Positions 1-13,500 are shown, numbered from the stretch's first letter. The stretch: 64,000 nt of DNA from Phycomyces nitens (GCA_022702545.1 JAHRBC010000005.1:2914001-2978000); one strand, 5' to 3'. Notes: a model not told the origin generated them from the letters alone. Translations and numbers: made by a program.

Positions 1-28
1 AATCGATACATGGTGCCTTCTGCCAGAA
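1..28 (+). promoter_or_regulatory. End of 5' LTR and putative primer-binding site
   Basis: Bases 1-10 are the LTR 3' end (ending in CA). The next bases begin TGGTGCC at position 11. A TGG directly after the LTR is the expected start of a tRNA-complementary primer-binding site. The tRNA cannot be named without the genome's tRNA set. Confidence 0.5.
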
Positions 29-166
29 GCCTCAATAATAAGATTATTTTGCATCTCTGGAAACAATCAATCAACCTCTAACCAACAAACATAAACCAAA
101 ATTTCTACTGACAAAACCCTTAAACCAGACCTGCAGAATCTTGCAAGAGTAGTACTGGGTATATCG

Positions 167-1223
167 ATGACCAAACCACCAATTTTCCAGAAATCAACTG
201 GAGCGACAGGATGGATAAGACACTTCGAGGCCTTTGCTAGAACCAGTAGATTAACAACGGATCAAAATAAGTTGGACGGCGCACTACAATGTCTACCCAC
301 CAAAAATCAGAAGTGGTTCTTCAGACAGAACTTCACCACTTGGGAAGAATTTACCATCAGCTTCAAAGAATAATACAACACTAAAAAAAAGATATGGACA
401 CGCTCCAACAAATCATCAAGGCAAAACAAAAAAAGAAAGACTCGGTGAGGGCCTACGGAGAAAGGTTCCAAGAGCTGGTCAAAGAATACAAAGAGGAGAT
501 CCAAGGAGACGAGGAAGTCTCCAAGCTTTCTGAGTGGGATGTGAAGAAGAAATTTATTGCTGGTCTTTCAAGTAGGGACCTCCGGAGCAAAGTGAAAAGA
601 GAGAAACCAAACAACCTCAAACAAGCAGTAAAAAGTGCCCAGGAACTTGCTGAAGAATCGGACAATTTGGACGAGGAAGAGTCGAGCCAAAGCTCGAGTG
701 AGGAGAGCTCAGAGTCGAGCGAAGAGGAAAGTGAAGAAGACCAAAGAACCCACTCAAAACACAAACATAAGGGCAAGAAGAAGTCCAAGGGACAGGTAAA
801 ACCAGAAAAAAAGAAGAAGTAACCACCGTGGAAAAGAAAAAAAAGGTAGCCAAAGCCGATGAACGTATAGAAGAACTGGTAGATCGAATGGACAAACTAC
901 AGATCTTCCTAGCCGAATGGTTATCAACACCCACCAAGAGGACAGCATGCAACAATTGTCAAGAGGAAGGACACGATGCGTCCATATGCAACCAACCTTG
1001 TAAAATCTGTAAAGGATCTGAGCAGCCAACGGGCCATCCTTTCTTCAAGTGCCCATGCAAGGGTAAGAAGTATGGGCCCCAAGGGACAATGTTGGCCTTA
1101 GAAGGTGGTACAGAGGAGGCTGAGGTAGAGTTGGGAGGGTCACCTGAAGCGGCATTCGTTAAAAGGGACACGGAGACCTGGCCCACCCAGGAAGGCAAAG
1201 AGGTGACAGAAGTGAATAAATGA
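167..1223 (+). pseudogene. gypsy-1 gag (capsid/nucleocapsid), frameshifted
   Basis: Three open segments in three frames (167-373, 394-822, 828-1223) together read as one Gag. The first two resemble the retrotransposon Gag capsid fold (a segment with WIRHFEAFA, later the KFIAGLSSRDLRSKV region). The second ends in a long Ser/Glu-rich acidic tract followed by a Lys/His-rich basic tract. The third carries a Cys/His cluster (CNNCQEEGHDASIC, then CKIC with a further H and C), a nucleocapsid-type zinc knuckle. The frame changes near 373-394 and 822-828 and the stop at 1221-1223 show decay. The third segment shares its frame with pol downstream, so the ancestral element probably encoded one Gag-Pol polyprotein. 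Confidence 0.8.
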
Positions 1224-1262
1224 ATTTGGATACAAGACCTCGTCAAGGATGAAGACGACCCA

Positions 1263-4200
1263 ATGAGTGGTATCGCTCAACCGCCCAAAAAGGAGGGTCA
1301 CAACCAGACAGGACTGGCGGATGACTTGATGCGTCGACCAGTCTACTGCTTGTCTCTCGCACAGATTGCTCAATTATCACCAACAACGAGGTCAGATCTA
1401 CGCAAGCAACTAGTGCTACCAAGAAGAATCAAGAGTCACAAAAAGATCAAAACCAGTGCGATATTGTCCACACCAGATCCTACGGGGAATGGAGCACCAA
1501 GGGTGAGGGCCAAAGTAAATGGACAACCAGTCAATGCGATTCTGGACGGAGGATCTACATCCTGTATAATCAGTCTACAGATGGCCAAGAAGGCTGGAGT
1601 GAAGGATCTGGTGCCAACAAGTATGGTCCATGTTATGGCCGATGGTCACAAAGTCAAGTCGTTGGGCGTAGCCACAGACTTAGTAGTAAAGATTGGAGAG
1701 TTAACAGCAGTGTTGGTGGAGGCCATATGTTTTGATATACCTGATTATGAGTTCCTAGTCGGACGGCGAGCAATGAATAAATTGGGCATTTCTACTAATT
1801 GGGCCACCCACTCATGGCAAGGAAGAGGAAGAGATGGAGCTATAGTTCCATTGGAAGTAACCTATCCCAGTCTCTTGGTAAAACAGCAAGAGGTATTGGA
1901 AGAAGCCGACACAGAGGAATATTCAGAGGAAGACAGCTCCTACTTAGTGGTGCCAGTAGAAGAAGCGGAGGTGACCGAAGATGCAGTAGGAAGGGCAGAC
2001 GAGGAAAGCTTCATCGCTGCATTGACAGAGGGGAAAGACAGACCACCCGCAAGTCATGACATCCTGGTGAAGAACTTAGAGGAACGAGTCAGACAAGCAG
2101 ATGTGGGGCCTGAAGAACAGGAGAGCCTCAAGGACTTAGTATTAGAGTTCAAGGACATATTTGGAATGAGCTACTATGACTTAACCCAAACCAATATAGT
2201 CAAACTTCATATAGACACTGGAGATGCTGTCCCAGTGACCAAAAGGCCCAATAATTTTATGTCGCATGCAGAAAGAGATATGTTGAAGGAGGAGATCAGC
2301 ACTATGCTACAACATGGGATAGTCATGCCCGCTACACACGCGCCAGACAAAAGGGGGAATTGCTCTGGAGGATGGTCTTTCCCAGCCCTTTATGTAAAGA
2401 AAAAGGACGGCGAGCGTCGACTATGTGTACAGTTTCAAGACCTCAATAAGGTCACCGTCAAGGATCCTTGGCCATTACCATTAATCGGAGATGTCCTGGA
2501 GTCATTCCAAGGAGCCAAGTATTTCACTACCCTGGATCTCTTGAAAGGATTCAATCAAATCCCAGTCGCCGAAGATAAAATACCCAAGCTAACCATGGCA
2601 ACCCCTTGGGGTAACTTTTTGTACAAGGCAATGCCATTCAGAATCATCAATGGACCAGCTACATTCTCCCGCGCTATATACCTTGCTATGGCGGATCTAT
2701 CAACATTTGTCTCCACCTACATCAATGATCTGACAGTGTTTTCGAACACATGGGAAGAGCACCTATTACACTTGAGACAGGTTTTCGAGAAGTTGAGGGA
2801 TGTACACATGAAATTAAAACCTAGTAAATGCTTCTTTGCTAGACACGAAGTTGATGTACTAGGATTCACTGTCACTAAAGAAGGGATCAGCCCGTTGACT
2901 AGCAAAATCAACAAGATTCAAGACTTCCCAGTCCCTCGGAACAAAACTGATATCAGAGCTTTTGTCAACCTAGCCGGTTATTACCGAAGACATGTGCAAG
3001 GGTTTGGAGAAATAGCCACCCCACTCAACGCTCTACTCAAACACAAAGCACCTTTTGTATGGAACACCCAGCAACAAGAAGCCTTTGACCAGCTCAAGCA
3101 AGCACTCTGCAACGCTTGCACCCTGAAGTACCCGGACCCCACACTACCCTACATATTGTATACAGACACATCTGAAGCAGGTATAGGTGCAGTGTTAACA
3201 CAAGAGGACCCTCTCATGGAAGGAGCAGAAAGACCAGTCTGTTTCCTATCCCGGCAACTCCAAGGAGCTGAAATTAACTATCCAACGATTGAAAAGGGGT
3301 TACTTGCAGTTATATATAGTTTGAAGAAACTACAAAAGTATCTGCTTGACAAACAATTCGTCCTATGCACAGATAACACTGCCATTCACTATCTATTTCT
3401 CAAGGCGGAACCAAGTTCCAGGCTACAACGGTGGGTCATGGCAATCCAAGAATTCACTTTTAAAGTACAACACATACCCGGAAAGACAAATGTGGTAGCC
3501 GATGTACTTTCCTGGTACCCAAATACAAAGAGCAAGCATACAGAAGTCGAGGAAGCCTTTGAGGGGTTATTCCCAGTATGGTTTGCTGAGGAACAACAAG
3601 AAGAGTATGAGGAGTACTTGGAAGAAATCAAGAAATATCTACAAAATCTGGGGAGACCGGTATCCGATAAACTTAAGGCCAAAAGCAGGAAGTTTGGCTT
3701 ACATCAAGGACAATTGACGCGGAAGGTTGGGGATCGTATGCTTAAGGTACCTCTCCCACTGGAAAGAGGAAAGGTACTGCAAGAGGTGCATGATGGACAC
3801 GGGCACTTTGGTCAAGAAGCTACGTGGGTGCAACTATTCCAGCAATACTGGTGGCCGGGAGTATATCAAGAAACTAAATCTTACATTGAGAGTTGCCCAG
3901 AATGCCAAATTTACAATATAGCCAGGGTAGAAAAGAGAGTGCCAGTGTCTATTCCAGTAAATCATATCTTTGAGCATTGGGGAATCGACTATGTTGGACC
4001 ACTCCCGGAAACAGAAAGAGGGCATCGTTATCTCATAGTGGCAGTCAAATATTACACAAAGTAGCCTCTGGCAAGAGCGGTAGATAGAGCTACTGCGGAA
4101 CAGGCAGCATTGTTTCTATATGAGGAGGTTTTCTGTCAGTTTGGACCACCAAAGACTTTGCTGACAGATGGGGGTAAGCACTTTGACAACGAATTGTTGA

Positions 4201-4784
4201 CTAAATTTATGGGCTTGGTAAATACCAAACACGTATTCGCCGCCCCATACCACCCCCAGACGAATGGACTTGTGGAGAAATTCAATGGGACACTCGTCTG
4301 CAGCCTCAAGAAATTGTCGAGTCAGGAACCTAGGGATTGGGATTTATACATTGCCCAAGTATTATATTTGTATCAAACGAAAGCCCATGCTACCCTTGGA
4401 ATCACCCCATTCAAATTAATGTTTGGTACCCCGCCCAGACATCCATTGGATGATATACTCCAAAGGTTAGGACGGAAGTTAGGTAGCAAGAGAATGGTAG
4501 CAATGAGAGAGGGACAGATGCAAGATGAGGAGAATTCGGTTACGAATATCCAAGGAGTGACCATGAGACAAGACCAAGGGCCGGGAATCTTCCAAGAAGG
4601 AGACCTGGTTATCAAGAAAAATTACCAGCGAAAGCATAAATTGGACGTCGCATACAAACCCAAGGTGTGGAGAGTACTGGCCGCGTTTGAGAATGGATCG
4701 TATGTGTTGGTTGACAAGAAAGGGAATACAGCAAAGCGCAGGGTAAACGGTGCCACGCTACGTTTGTTTCATACAAGAAAATAA
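1263..4784 (+). pseudogene. gypsy-1 pol: protease, RT, RNase H, integrase, with one internal stop
   Basis: One frame runs from 1263 to 4784 and is broken only by TAG at 4062-4064. Domains in order: aspartic protease (AILDGGSTSCIIS near residue 95), reverse transcriptase (LCVQFQDLNKVT, then TTLDLLKGFNQIPV; the catalytic box reads YINDLTVF where YVDDIL/FVDD is usual, so an Asp is replaced by Asn), RNase H (LYTDTSEAGIGAVL), integrase zinc-binding HHCC region (HGHFGQE then CPECQ), and integrase core (D in WGIDYVGP, D in LLTDGGKHF, E in NGLVEKFNGT). A GPY/F-like C-terminus follows; no clear chromodomain. The stop replaces the W of the usual 'TKWP' motif (TGG to TAG). The changed RT active site is a second sign that the copy is dead. 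Confidence 0.88.
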
Positions 4785-4796
4785 CTCTCGCTGTGG

Positions 4797-5042
4797 AATG
4801 GGCAGGGGAGTCTGTAATGAGGGTGTAAGGTGAATCACGGGATTTGGACATAAGGTCCCAGAACGCCACAGGCCCCACCTCATAATTGATTTCTAAGACA
4901 AACAATAAACGACAGTCTTCTTTCCAATATAATATCATGTATCAACTATAATCTTTTATTCCTAAGAATTCTCAACCCCAAATCATTGACTAGCCATCCC
5001 TAACGGTATCTTAAAAAGCTTATCAATAGCATAATCGATACA
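4797..5042 (+). repeat. gypsy-1 polypurine tract and 3' LTR (about 230 bp)
   Basis: A purine-rich run (GGGCAGGGGAG, ending near 4810) precedes the LTR start at about 4813, which begins TGTAATGAGG. The LTR ends ...AATCGATACA at 5042, giving TGTA/TACA inverted termini. The end is fixed by the match to bases 1-10; the start is inferred from the polypurine tract and the TG dinucleotide. The flanking duplication would be CTCCT (5043-5047), but the left side is outside the window. Confidence 0.7.
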
Positions 5043-5366
5043 CTCCTACAAGCCGAATGAAGAAATTCAATAAGCCAACTCTCAACTTTGACCATGTTCG
5101 AATTAGAGAGGCATTCCCTCAGACATGCAACAGTGTTGACTACCTGGTCCTTTTTAAGAGTTAAAAAAATATATTATATCAATTATAGTACTAAAATTCA
5201 CTTTTACAAAGAAAAGTCTACATTAGTTTTTTTTATATCCTTGTGGTGGGAGTGTATTGAGGGAGTGTATGAAGAACTAATTACAATCCTCACAAAAAGC
5301 CTATGTCAGACTTTTTTGGTTTTTTGACAGGCAGAGTGTAATAAGGGAGTGTATCAAGAATCTCCC
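5043..5366 (+). mobile_element. 3' end fragment of a MULE-OTU element
   Basis: This stretch aligns almost base for base with 33514-33920, the 3' end of the complete MULE-OTU element. It holds the last codons of the OTU gene and most of the terminal inverted repeat, ending CAAGAATCTCCC at 5366. It lacks one roughly 80-bp subterminal repeat unit (GGGAGTGTATTGAGGGAGTG-type) present in the other copy. Here the last coding exon reads through an Arg codon (CGA at the position of TGA 33570-33572 in the other copy) and ends at a TAA matching 33633-33635. It therefore preserves the ancestral C-terminus. Confidence 0.85.
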
Positions 5367-6954
5367 AAATTTTACTATAATTTGTGTAAATAGCAAAATT
5401 TCACTTAATTTTCTTTTTTGTGGACTGTAATTTGAGACTGCTACTCTTTGGGTATGAAATCATATTGTCACCCCTATTCTTATGATTCTTATATGCTTTT
5501 AATACCTGAGAATTACACTCAAGAATGCTTATATTATTAAATACTTATATAGATATCAATATAAAATAACAGAGAATTATGAGTTTTAAAACTATAAGGT
5601 AATAAGCATTATCATTGCTCAGTGGATTCTTAGATGGTTTTGTTATTCTTTTGCGTTAATATTCTTTATAGTTATGCTTTTTATTTGAGCTTTGCCATTA
5701 ATATTTTTACTATTTTTTTGTAGAATTCCATTTCATAATATAATGTCATGAGTTTATTGCTTTACTTTTTATATTCAACTAAGATTTATTACCTAGTATC
5801 ATGTAATTTAAAGCCTCTTTTTTCTCATTCTTAATCAGCGTGAGTAAATATGCACTCCTAGTCAATAAACCAATCAGATATTATCATATTAGTTTATTTA
5901 GTGGATGGGACACATTCCTTTCTTTACACTCCTCTTTTTCTCTGTTGTTCTCTTTATACCTCAGTAAGTTCCTTTGAGAAATTTCCTTTGCCAATATACC
6001 TAACTTCTGTTCTTTATACAGAATGCTTTTAATCAAGACAAGTAACTGTATGGCTTCAAAATCACTTTGGTAAAGACTATGATGGGCAACTTATCTTTTA
6101 ATATAAAAGCATGTTTCTAATCACTCAATACTTTTCAAGAAACCAAAAACAGCTCTTGGATATCAAATAATAAGTTGTTTGCAAGCACTGCAGTCAGATA
6201 AGCAATAGTAAAGTATATCATCAAACTGATATCATGTATACCAACACTATTTCTCATATAAATCTTCTATGATTTTTTTTAAAAGGATTAATACACTCTG
6301 TCAGAAATATATGCTAATAGAATTGTGAGGTTAGTTCTCCAGACTAACTAAACAGGAACAGAGAAGTGCTGTGATCATCTTATATTTTATTGAGCAAAAA
6401 GAAAATTGAAACAAATTAGAGAGGTCTGGGGATTTTATTTTCACTTTCACATTGTACGTCATTATGATGTATCATTTTTTTATTTTCACTTTATTTTTGC
6501 TTTGTATAGTGATCCACCCTTATCAAGTGTATATTTTACATATACAAAAGCTATAAGTGCAGATGAGCTGAGAGCTAATAAAGTACGATAAAGGAATCAT
6601 AGCAATGCATCGGAATAATAGTAACACAGACGTGAAGCTCAGAAGCTTATCATATATAATATCTTAATGTGGTAAAAGACCACATATATAAGGAAGTCAA
6701 AGAGTTAGTGCAACAGCACATTGAAAGAGTATATAAAGAACGGCACATTTTGTATCTTAATAAAGACAAGCTTATATACAGTCTCAAAGTATCTACTTAC
6801 TGTCTATTTTCTCTCTATTGTTTTTCCCCTGTGAATTACCACACTTTGTCTTCACATCTCCTTTTTTGAAAAAAGTGTTTTAAATTCTATCAGTCAAACT
6901 TCAATGCATAATATCTTTCTTTATTCTATTAAAAACACTTTACTTTATTAAACA
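5367..6954. other. AT-rich stretch, nothing recognised
   Basis: No convincing gene. Short open frames here (for example 6406-6591 and 6669-6869) have biased AT-rich composition and no recognisable motif. The right part probably belongs to the left flank or terminal region of the PIF/Harbinger element, but I could not find its inverted repeat. Confidence 0.5.
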
Positions 6955-7730
6955 TGAAATCCACTCGTTATCTAGCAGCAGTTGCAATTCTCTACAATGA
7001 CATATACAATGCAATCATACACTGAGTGGGAGAAATTAAAGAAACGTTTTTTAAACTCAATAAATCTTTTAAACTTGGAGCAGTTTTCTTTTCTTTTAAA
7101 TCAACAACATTTATAATGAATCAACAAATCAACAACACGAAATTACTGCCTGAGATCTCTTCTAAAAGCAAGAAAAAGGCGGACAATGTTACACGTGCCA
7201 TCATTATACATGAGAGCATTGTAAATGGCACTAAGCAATGTGACATTTCCAGAAAGCTCAATGTTAGCAAGCTTGTTATAACAAGAGTACTCAAGCACTA
7301 CAAAAATACTGGCTCATACAAAAAAGTTAAGAACCCAGGCAGACCATTAAAGCTTACAGAGAGGGATGGGAGAGAGATTCTTTAGGAGATCATGAAGGAT
7401 CCAACACAGACAATGTCAGCTTTGAGAAAGTCTGCTACCACACCTACATCAGCCAAGACTTTCCGCAAGTTTCTTCATAAATAAGGAATATACTCTAGGA
7501 GATTGATCAAAAAGCCTAAGATCTCCAAAGAAAATCAGAAAAAATGGTTGAAATGGGCAATGGCTCATCTCCATTGGAGCATCACAGAATGGAACTCCAT
7601 CATCTGGTCTGATGAATCGTGCTTCAAGCTCCATGGAAGTGATGGACGCCGGAGAGTCCTTTGGTACAACAATACTGGTCTTCTCTCCACTTTCATCTCA
7701 CCAACTATGAAGTTTGGAAGTGGTTCTGTT

Positions 7731-9171
7731 CACTGCAAAAATGACCCCAATTTTCATATGTGAAATAAAGTAGGATTCTGAGAAATAGTGACAATAAAAC
7801 CTGGGTTCCGATGAAAATTTATCTGAGCTACAGATACATGGGCACATATGGAATGAATTGTTTCCTTCGGCAGACAGAATAGTCTGTGCGTGGACAATGG
7901 TTTCTTTAGTTACCATGAACCCAGAAAACTCAATTAGGATCAATATTTCTTTATATTTCCGATTGTGATCAGTCTATTTCTATTTAAAAGACAGTGTTTT
8001 TGAAAGGTCTTTCGTCTGTCGGCAGTGTGGAGTGTCACTGCCTACCACTGTATGGCAGTTTCTATTGGATATCATATTATGTATTCTATTGATATTTCTT
8101 GATATAATTGTCCAGAACCATTTTCTCGAGCTTCTTTAAAAGAACAATTTATGGGAAATAGTTTATGAAAAAAATTTATTTGATAAAAAATATTTATTTT
8201 CTAGTTGGATTGCCTAGTTATCTATTCAAAGCATGGGCTATTCATATATTAACATTATGGATTACCTTTTACAAATGCAATTGAAATGAGCAAAAACAAT
8301 TTACAGCAATTGAATATGAAATGGGAATACTACTTGGATATATAATGTGAATCTCTATACTGAAAACAAAACATTGATTAGGTTTATGTATTATGTCTTT
8401 TACCATTAGAGAGAGAGAAAACTTACTTGAGGCAGATTCAGCATACTTGGTACTGAATTGAAAACAACAAAGATGTTAATAATGTATTATGAATAGAGAA
8501 TATAACAGAGAAGTTATACTTATAATACACTCGCAAAAAGTATGACTAATATTTAAATATAATATTGCAAGATCTATGAGAGTAAGATAATAGAATATGA
8601 GTGTTAGTCTACATGGGGTTATAGTGTTATTGATTATATATACCATATTATATACTGCTATGGTTCTCAGCCGTGTAAAGTGCGCAGTATCTATAATTTA
8701 TAAATGTTTAGTAAGAAAATGAATATTTGTATGGGTCAATCTTTATCTTACCAGTGAGATAAGTTGCGGTATATTTAATACTATTAGTAGTTAAGCAATA
8801 TCATTTAGTAAAAGTAAAAGTAAAAATAAAAGGAAAAAGACTTACTTGGATATTTAACTTAAAAAAAAAAGAACAAATGAGTAAGCAAAGAGGAAAAGGC
8901 AAATGGAACCGAAAGAGTGGTTTAAATTGTAAAACAAAATAAAAAATATCCTAAAAGAAAAATCATTGAGTCCAAAACCAAATCACAAAACTCATATTCA
9001 TATTACGCTTTCACAAATCATTTATAGCTATAAAAGATGAATATCGAATTCATTATTATATTCTTCATATCACTTAAAGAAATCTTTATTACTTACTGTG
9101 AACTATATTGTATGTATATCTCTTTACTTGTATAATCCTTAATAGTATTTAACTAATTTTGCCTATAGAAA
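7731..9171. other. Noncoding left arm of copy A
   Basis: About 1.44 kb without a supportable gene. It contains AT-rich sequence and a short run of AGTAAA/AAATAA units near 8805-8835. Copies B, C and D have similarly long left arms (1.5-1.7 kb) and short right arms (about 230-580 bp). It presumably holds the promoter of the partner gene and binding sites for element proteins, though I could not define a repeated motif. Confidence 0.6.
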
Positions 9172-10387
9172 ATGCCTCCCAATTCTACCAGATCAAGAGC
9201 AAATCGAGAGGCCAGTTCTTCTCAGCAGGTGACAGCTGGTCGTATTGAGCGACACCAACTTGGCCCAAGCATACCTCTAAGCAACAATAGGGACCAGCAG
9301 TTTAAAGATCTTTTTGATGAGGTAAAGACTGTCCAGGTTGAAATTGCAACTGTCAACCGAAGACTTGGCATGTTGTTTGATACAAACAAAGAGACCAAGA
9401 CAGCCGTTAGCAATTTGGCCAATGCTCATGCCAATAGTGAGGCTCGTATGGCATCATTTGTCCCAATTGCAATGGCTCCTGCTGTTGTATCTGAGAAATC
9501 TATCAGTGTCAGCGATACTGGTAGAATTATCCTGGTATGTTTAACTCAAATTATATATATAGACTAACCAAATTATATCCAGGGCCTCATTAAAGGCAAG
9601 ATGTGAAAGAAGAACTTGGATTCAGATAACCCGGGTGTGATTGCTGAAAACAACAGCAGAAAAAGATGGAATGAGAACAAGCAGATTAATCATCCTGATA
9701 ATGTCGCAATCATCAGTTACTTGAAGGAGTATATTCTTTCACAGCCTGAAGCTTCTGGGTTTTGGCCTGATACGGTGGTAAATAAGATCAAGAACAATTA
9801 CAAGCATTCCCACCGTAAAGCTTGTATGATACCCGAACAAGATGAGGCCAAAAAGCAAAAAGGCCGATCTAACAGCAGGATTGCTGAGGTTTGTACAAAA
9901 TGATTGATTTAAAATATTTTCAGTTTTCTCATATTATATTACATATAGATCCTCCGGCGTCGAATTGCAACATACAAGAGCAACTGGAGGGTGATTGACG
10001 AAGACATGGGGGATAAGCCAGGCAACGCAGCTGAGATGGCTTATCTCCATGTTCTTAAAAAAGAAGTGATGTCAGATGGGGAGTCAGAGACAGAGGAGTT
10101 GGAGCCCGATTACAAGGTGCGTGTGTTGAATGTTGCTCGGCTGAGATGGAGAAGTGATGAGGTAAATATCTAAAGTATATACTTGTAAAACAAGGATGCT
10201 AATAAAGGGAATATAGCTCAACAGACTCATGTCAGTCATTGATCGAGTTGCAAGAGTCTGTGACTCGGCAAAATTCCAGTCCAAGGCAAAGCCAAGAATG
10301 CCAAGGAGACAAAAAACAGAGAATCTTGTTCCCATCCCCTCTCACTTGTGTTCCTCTCTCCCTTCTTGGGCATTTAGAGATGAATAA
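9172..10387 (+). pseudogene. Element partner protein, copy A (four exons, one nonsense codon)
   Basis: Exons 9172-9534, 9583-9888, 9949-10161 and 10217-10387, all with GT-AG introns in phase 0; total 1,053 nt. Exon 2 is 306 nt as in copies B, C and D. The exon 1 product begins polar and contains a likely coiled coil (FDEVKTVQVEIATVNRRL). Exon 3 ends with an acidic stretch around MSDGESETEE followed by a RLRWRSDE box matching RPSWRSDE of the other copies. A TGA at 9604-9606 near the start of exon 2 replaces a Trp present in copy C (FMWNP), so this allele is probably broken unless splicing avoids it. I do not recognise the domain. It is an unknown accessory protein, perhaps the functional counterpart of TnpA of plant CACTA elements. 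Confidence 0.75.
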
Positions 10388-10516
10388 AACATTTTCGTAA
10401 ATGACAAACGACTTATTTTTGGATTAATATAGAATATATAATGGGGTTAGATAAAAGTAAAAGTAAAAGTAAAAGGAAATAAAAATAAAAATAAAAATAA
10501 AAATAAAAATAATAAA
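10388..10516. terminator. Convergent gene end with A/T simple repeats
   Basis: The 129 bp between the partner gene and the transposase end contains an AAAAGT run and then an AAAAT run (about 10451-10512). Similar short gaps with simple repeats or AATAAA-like sequence separate the convergent genes in copies B, C and D. It could serve as polyadenylation signal for both strands. This is inferred from position and composition only. Confidence 0.4.
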
Positions 10517-13500
10517 TTAATAAGAGATCTTTCTGGGAAGAGGGACTACAAGTCTTTTTCTAATATCTCCGGTTGTTTTGTACTCCATGATTGCAACAGA
10601 CATTAGGATACGATGTACTGGGAGGATACACTCGAAATCAAGAGGGTAGAAGGCATCTTCAACAATCTCAATTCCCTCAAATTCTCTACTCCTGTCTGAT
10701 GTAGTTTTGAACCACTTTACGAAAGCAAAGGTATGCTGACTATTGTGGACATTTTCATGGTGCAGAGAAGAAACAACAGGGCTAAATGTATGAATAAATA
10801 GGTATTGAATCTCTCCAACATACGCGTACTCTACTCCAGTCTTGTTTTCAATAAAAATCGCTTGAATATACGATCCACGATTCTCTTTGCCATTGATGCC
10901 CTTGAATGTCTGGCCTAGGAGATTAACTGACTTCAGCTTTTCAAACCAGTCATTCACAAAAGCCGTGCCTTGCATTGTGTCTTTGCAGCTACGGATCTCA
11001 TTGTCGTTATATGCAACCTGGTAGTACTCAACCAAGCAATCATATTCTTCCTTTGGAATCATTGCTTTTGATCGCTTTTGCTGCATAGTTATAGGTAATG
11101 GAAGGGGCTCATTGCCTTGGACAGGTATATGTGGATTGTCAGCTGATTCAAGGAAGTCTGGGAGCGAGAATTGAATTTGAGTGTTTTGGACAGTTATTGT
11201 TGAATGCTTTTGATGGTCTGCATTTGTCAACTTGTACAAAATGTCGGCACAGGGAAAACTTGGTTGGTGCTTCAAAATTGTATGGACATGATCGTTCTTA
11301 TAGGTCTCTTCCAGGAATTGTCTCATGTAGGTTGATTCGAACCCACTTCGCCTGTTTGTGTCTATGTTTTTTAAGATACTGTTGTACCTTTCGAAGCTAA
11401 AGAGCCAGTAACCATAGAACGGTCCAAAGTCATTGATTGTCTGGCGAAGGTGGAGGTGGAGGTGCATGTTTGGGGACAGAAGACTATGATCGTAAATCTC
11501 CTCGCATCCTTTACAGAACAGCTCAAGAGATGTGTGGCCTTGCTCGATCTCATTGTCAGAAACACTGGGCTTGGTAAGTAGACGGCATGCATTGACGAAA
11601 TGCATCCAGTTTGAGAAGTGAAGGTCTGGAATTACGCCCTTTAACGCCACTGGAGAATAAACCAGGCACCACGATTTCCACTCGTCTGCCTTCATAAATG
11701 GAAACCCTTTTCCAATCTTCGTCTTAATCTGGGTATAATCGGCCGGCAACACCATCTTCTCCACCATCTTCTGCATGGCAACGAGACTCTTATCATTGAT
11801 TACTCCATCTGCAACCCATCTCTCCATCATCCTCTTGGCAGTGCCTAAGAAAAGATTATGCATTGGATCGATGATCGTGCAGCGGACAACATCAAAGTAC
11901 TGGAGACGATGCAGTTCGGACCAGCGAACACCACTGGCAACTTCAAGGCGCTGCCTCTCAGCTTGAGTGGGTGCATTTCTCCAGACCTCAGCATCCTTAC
12001 GATTATCATCTCTAGTGCGAAGGAGCCACTTTGAAGAATCAAATCCAGAATAATCAACAGAGTTCGTTCCAGCTAACCGATTGAACCGATGATTGCATTT
12101 GTGGCAGGCGTTTGTACTCATATGGGACGTAAATCCACATACTTTCCTTGCAGCGGGGATGTCACAAGCGACCAGAAAGAGAGCGGCACGGACGGTTGCA
12201 CCAGATGGGTATTGATGGGTCTTGATTTTGATACCCTGGTATAGCTCTTCCAATTCGTCTACAAGAGGTCTGAGATAATTGTTGATCTCTGATGTCTTCG
12301 CTTCTCTTGGCCCTGGCATTAATCCAACAAGGATAATGTTCTCCTTCTTGAACCGGATATCTCGAGGAAGATTGTTAATGGCAAGGTATATGGCTCCACA
12401 AGAATATGTGACTCCATCGAATGGCTGGAACCAGTCAATGTTGAGGGTCAACATTAATGAACGGTCACTGTCAACAAAGGGAATGCCATTTATATCCAAT
12501 ACTTCATTCCACATTGCACCGTCGTATACATCGAACATCATGTCCTTTGCCTTTGGACCACGATTCCACGAACTGATATCATCTTCAAACTCAGGGCGGC
12601 CAAAGAACAGCTCCAGTGATTTCTTGATGGAGTGAAACACGTACATTTTCTTTGGGATCCTAGATCCAGATCCGGACTTGAACAACGGAGTTCCACACAA
12701 GGAGTTTTTTCCAAACTTGTCAAACAAGCAGCAAGAAGGAGTGGAGTCATCGTTCTCATAAATGCTATGGCATTCACCACAAGCAACATACTTCTTTACA
12801 CCATTTGACAAGACGTCAAGACCAGCCAATCGTCTGAGGCCTTGAACACTCACAGGAAGACGGAATGGGTCGCAAAAGAATTCCAAGACCTTGTTCACAA
12901 TTGCAATTAAGACTACGGCACCTCCGTTAACAACATATAATGATATGAAGATGGCAATTGTAGTAACAATGAATCGGTGAATGAAACCTAATTCTGAGAC
13001 AGATTCTGAAAAATAGTCTATTTAAAATGAAAATATTATTAATCCATTATTTTCGTTTCAGGACAAGTATTATATTTAGTACTGTACATACCTTCATCAT
13101 CAACAATCTCATCGTCACTTGAATCATTGCCATCTGATTCATCAGAAGCAGAGCAATTGTCATCCTCATCATCAAACAAAGTGTTGTTCTCAGAAAGAGG
13201 TAAGGTTCCTTTCTGAGATTGAGTGTCAGCATTGGTGCTGTCAACCGAATCTACTAAAAAGGAATATTATTATTAAACTCAAATTAACAATCAAAAATAA
13301 TGTCTTTACCATTGAGATCATAATCCATATCATTGTCAGGACTACGGATATCAATCAATTCTTCATCTTGAGCTGTATCCATGGATACAGTGTTTTCAAC
13401 AGATTGCCTGGCCTCTATAATAAATTTATTATTATCTGAAATATAAATAAATATAATTATAATCTCTTACGTTTTTGTGCATTTAAAATGCTTTGTGTTT

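Larger units (their letters stand above)
1..5042 (+). mobile_element. Ty3/gypsy LTR retrotransposon gypsy-1, degenerate, 5' LTR mostly outside window
   Basis: The order is LTR end, primer-binding site, gag, protease, reverse transcriptase, RNase H, integrase, polypurine tract, LTR. The first ten bases (AATCGATACA) are identical to the last ten of the 3' LTR at 5033-5042, so the window opens at the final bases of the 5' LTR. Integrase lying after RNase H is the Ty3/gypsy order. The coding region is broken by at least two frameshifts in gag and stops at 371-373, 1221-1223 and 4062-4064, so this copy is not autonomous. The sequence after the 3' LTR (from 5043) matches the MULE 3' end at 33514 onward, showing that gypsy-1 inserted into a MULE copy. 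Confidence 0.9.

Noticed and set aside
6406..6869. Small open frames between gypsy-1 and Harbinger
   Set aside because: AT-biased, low-complexity translations with no recognisable domain or splice support.
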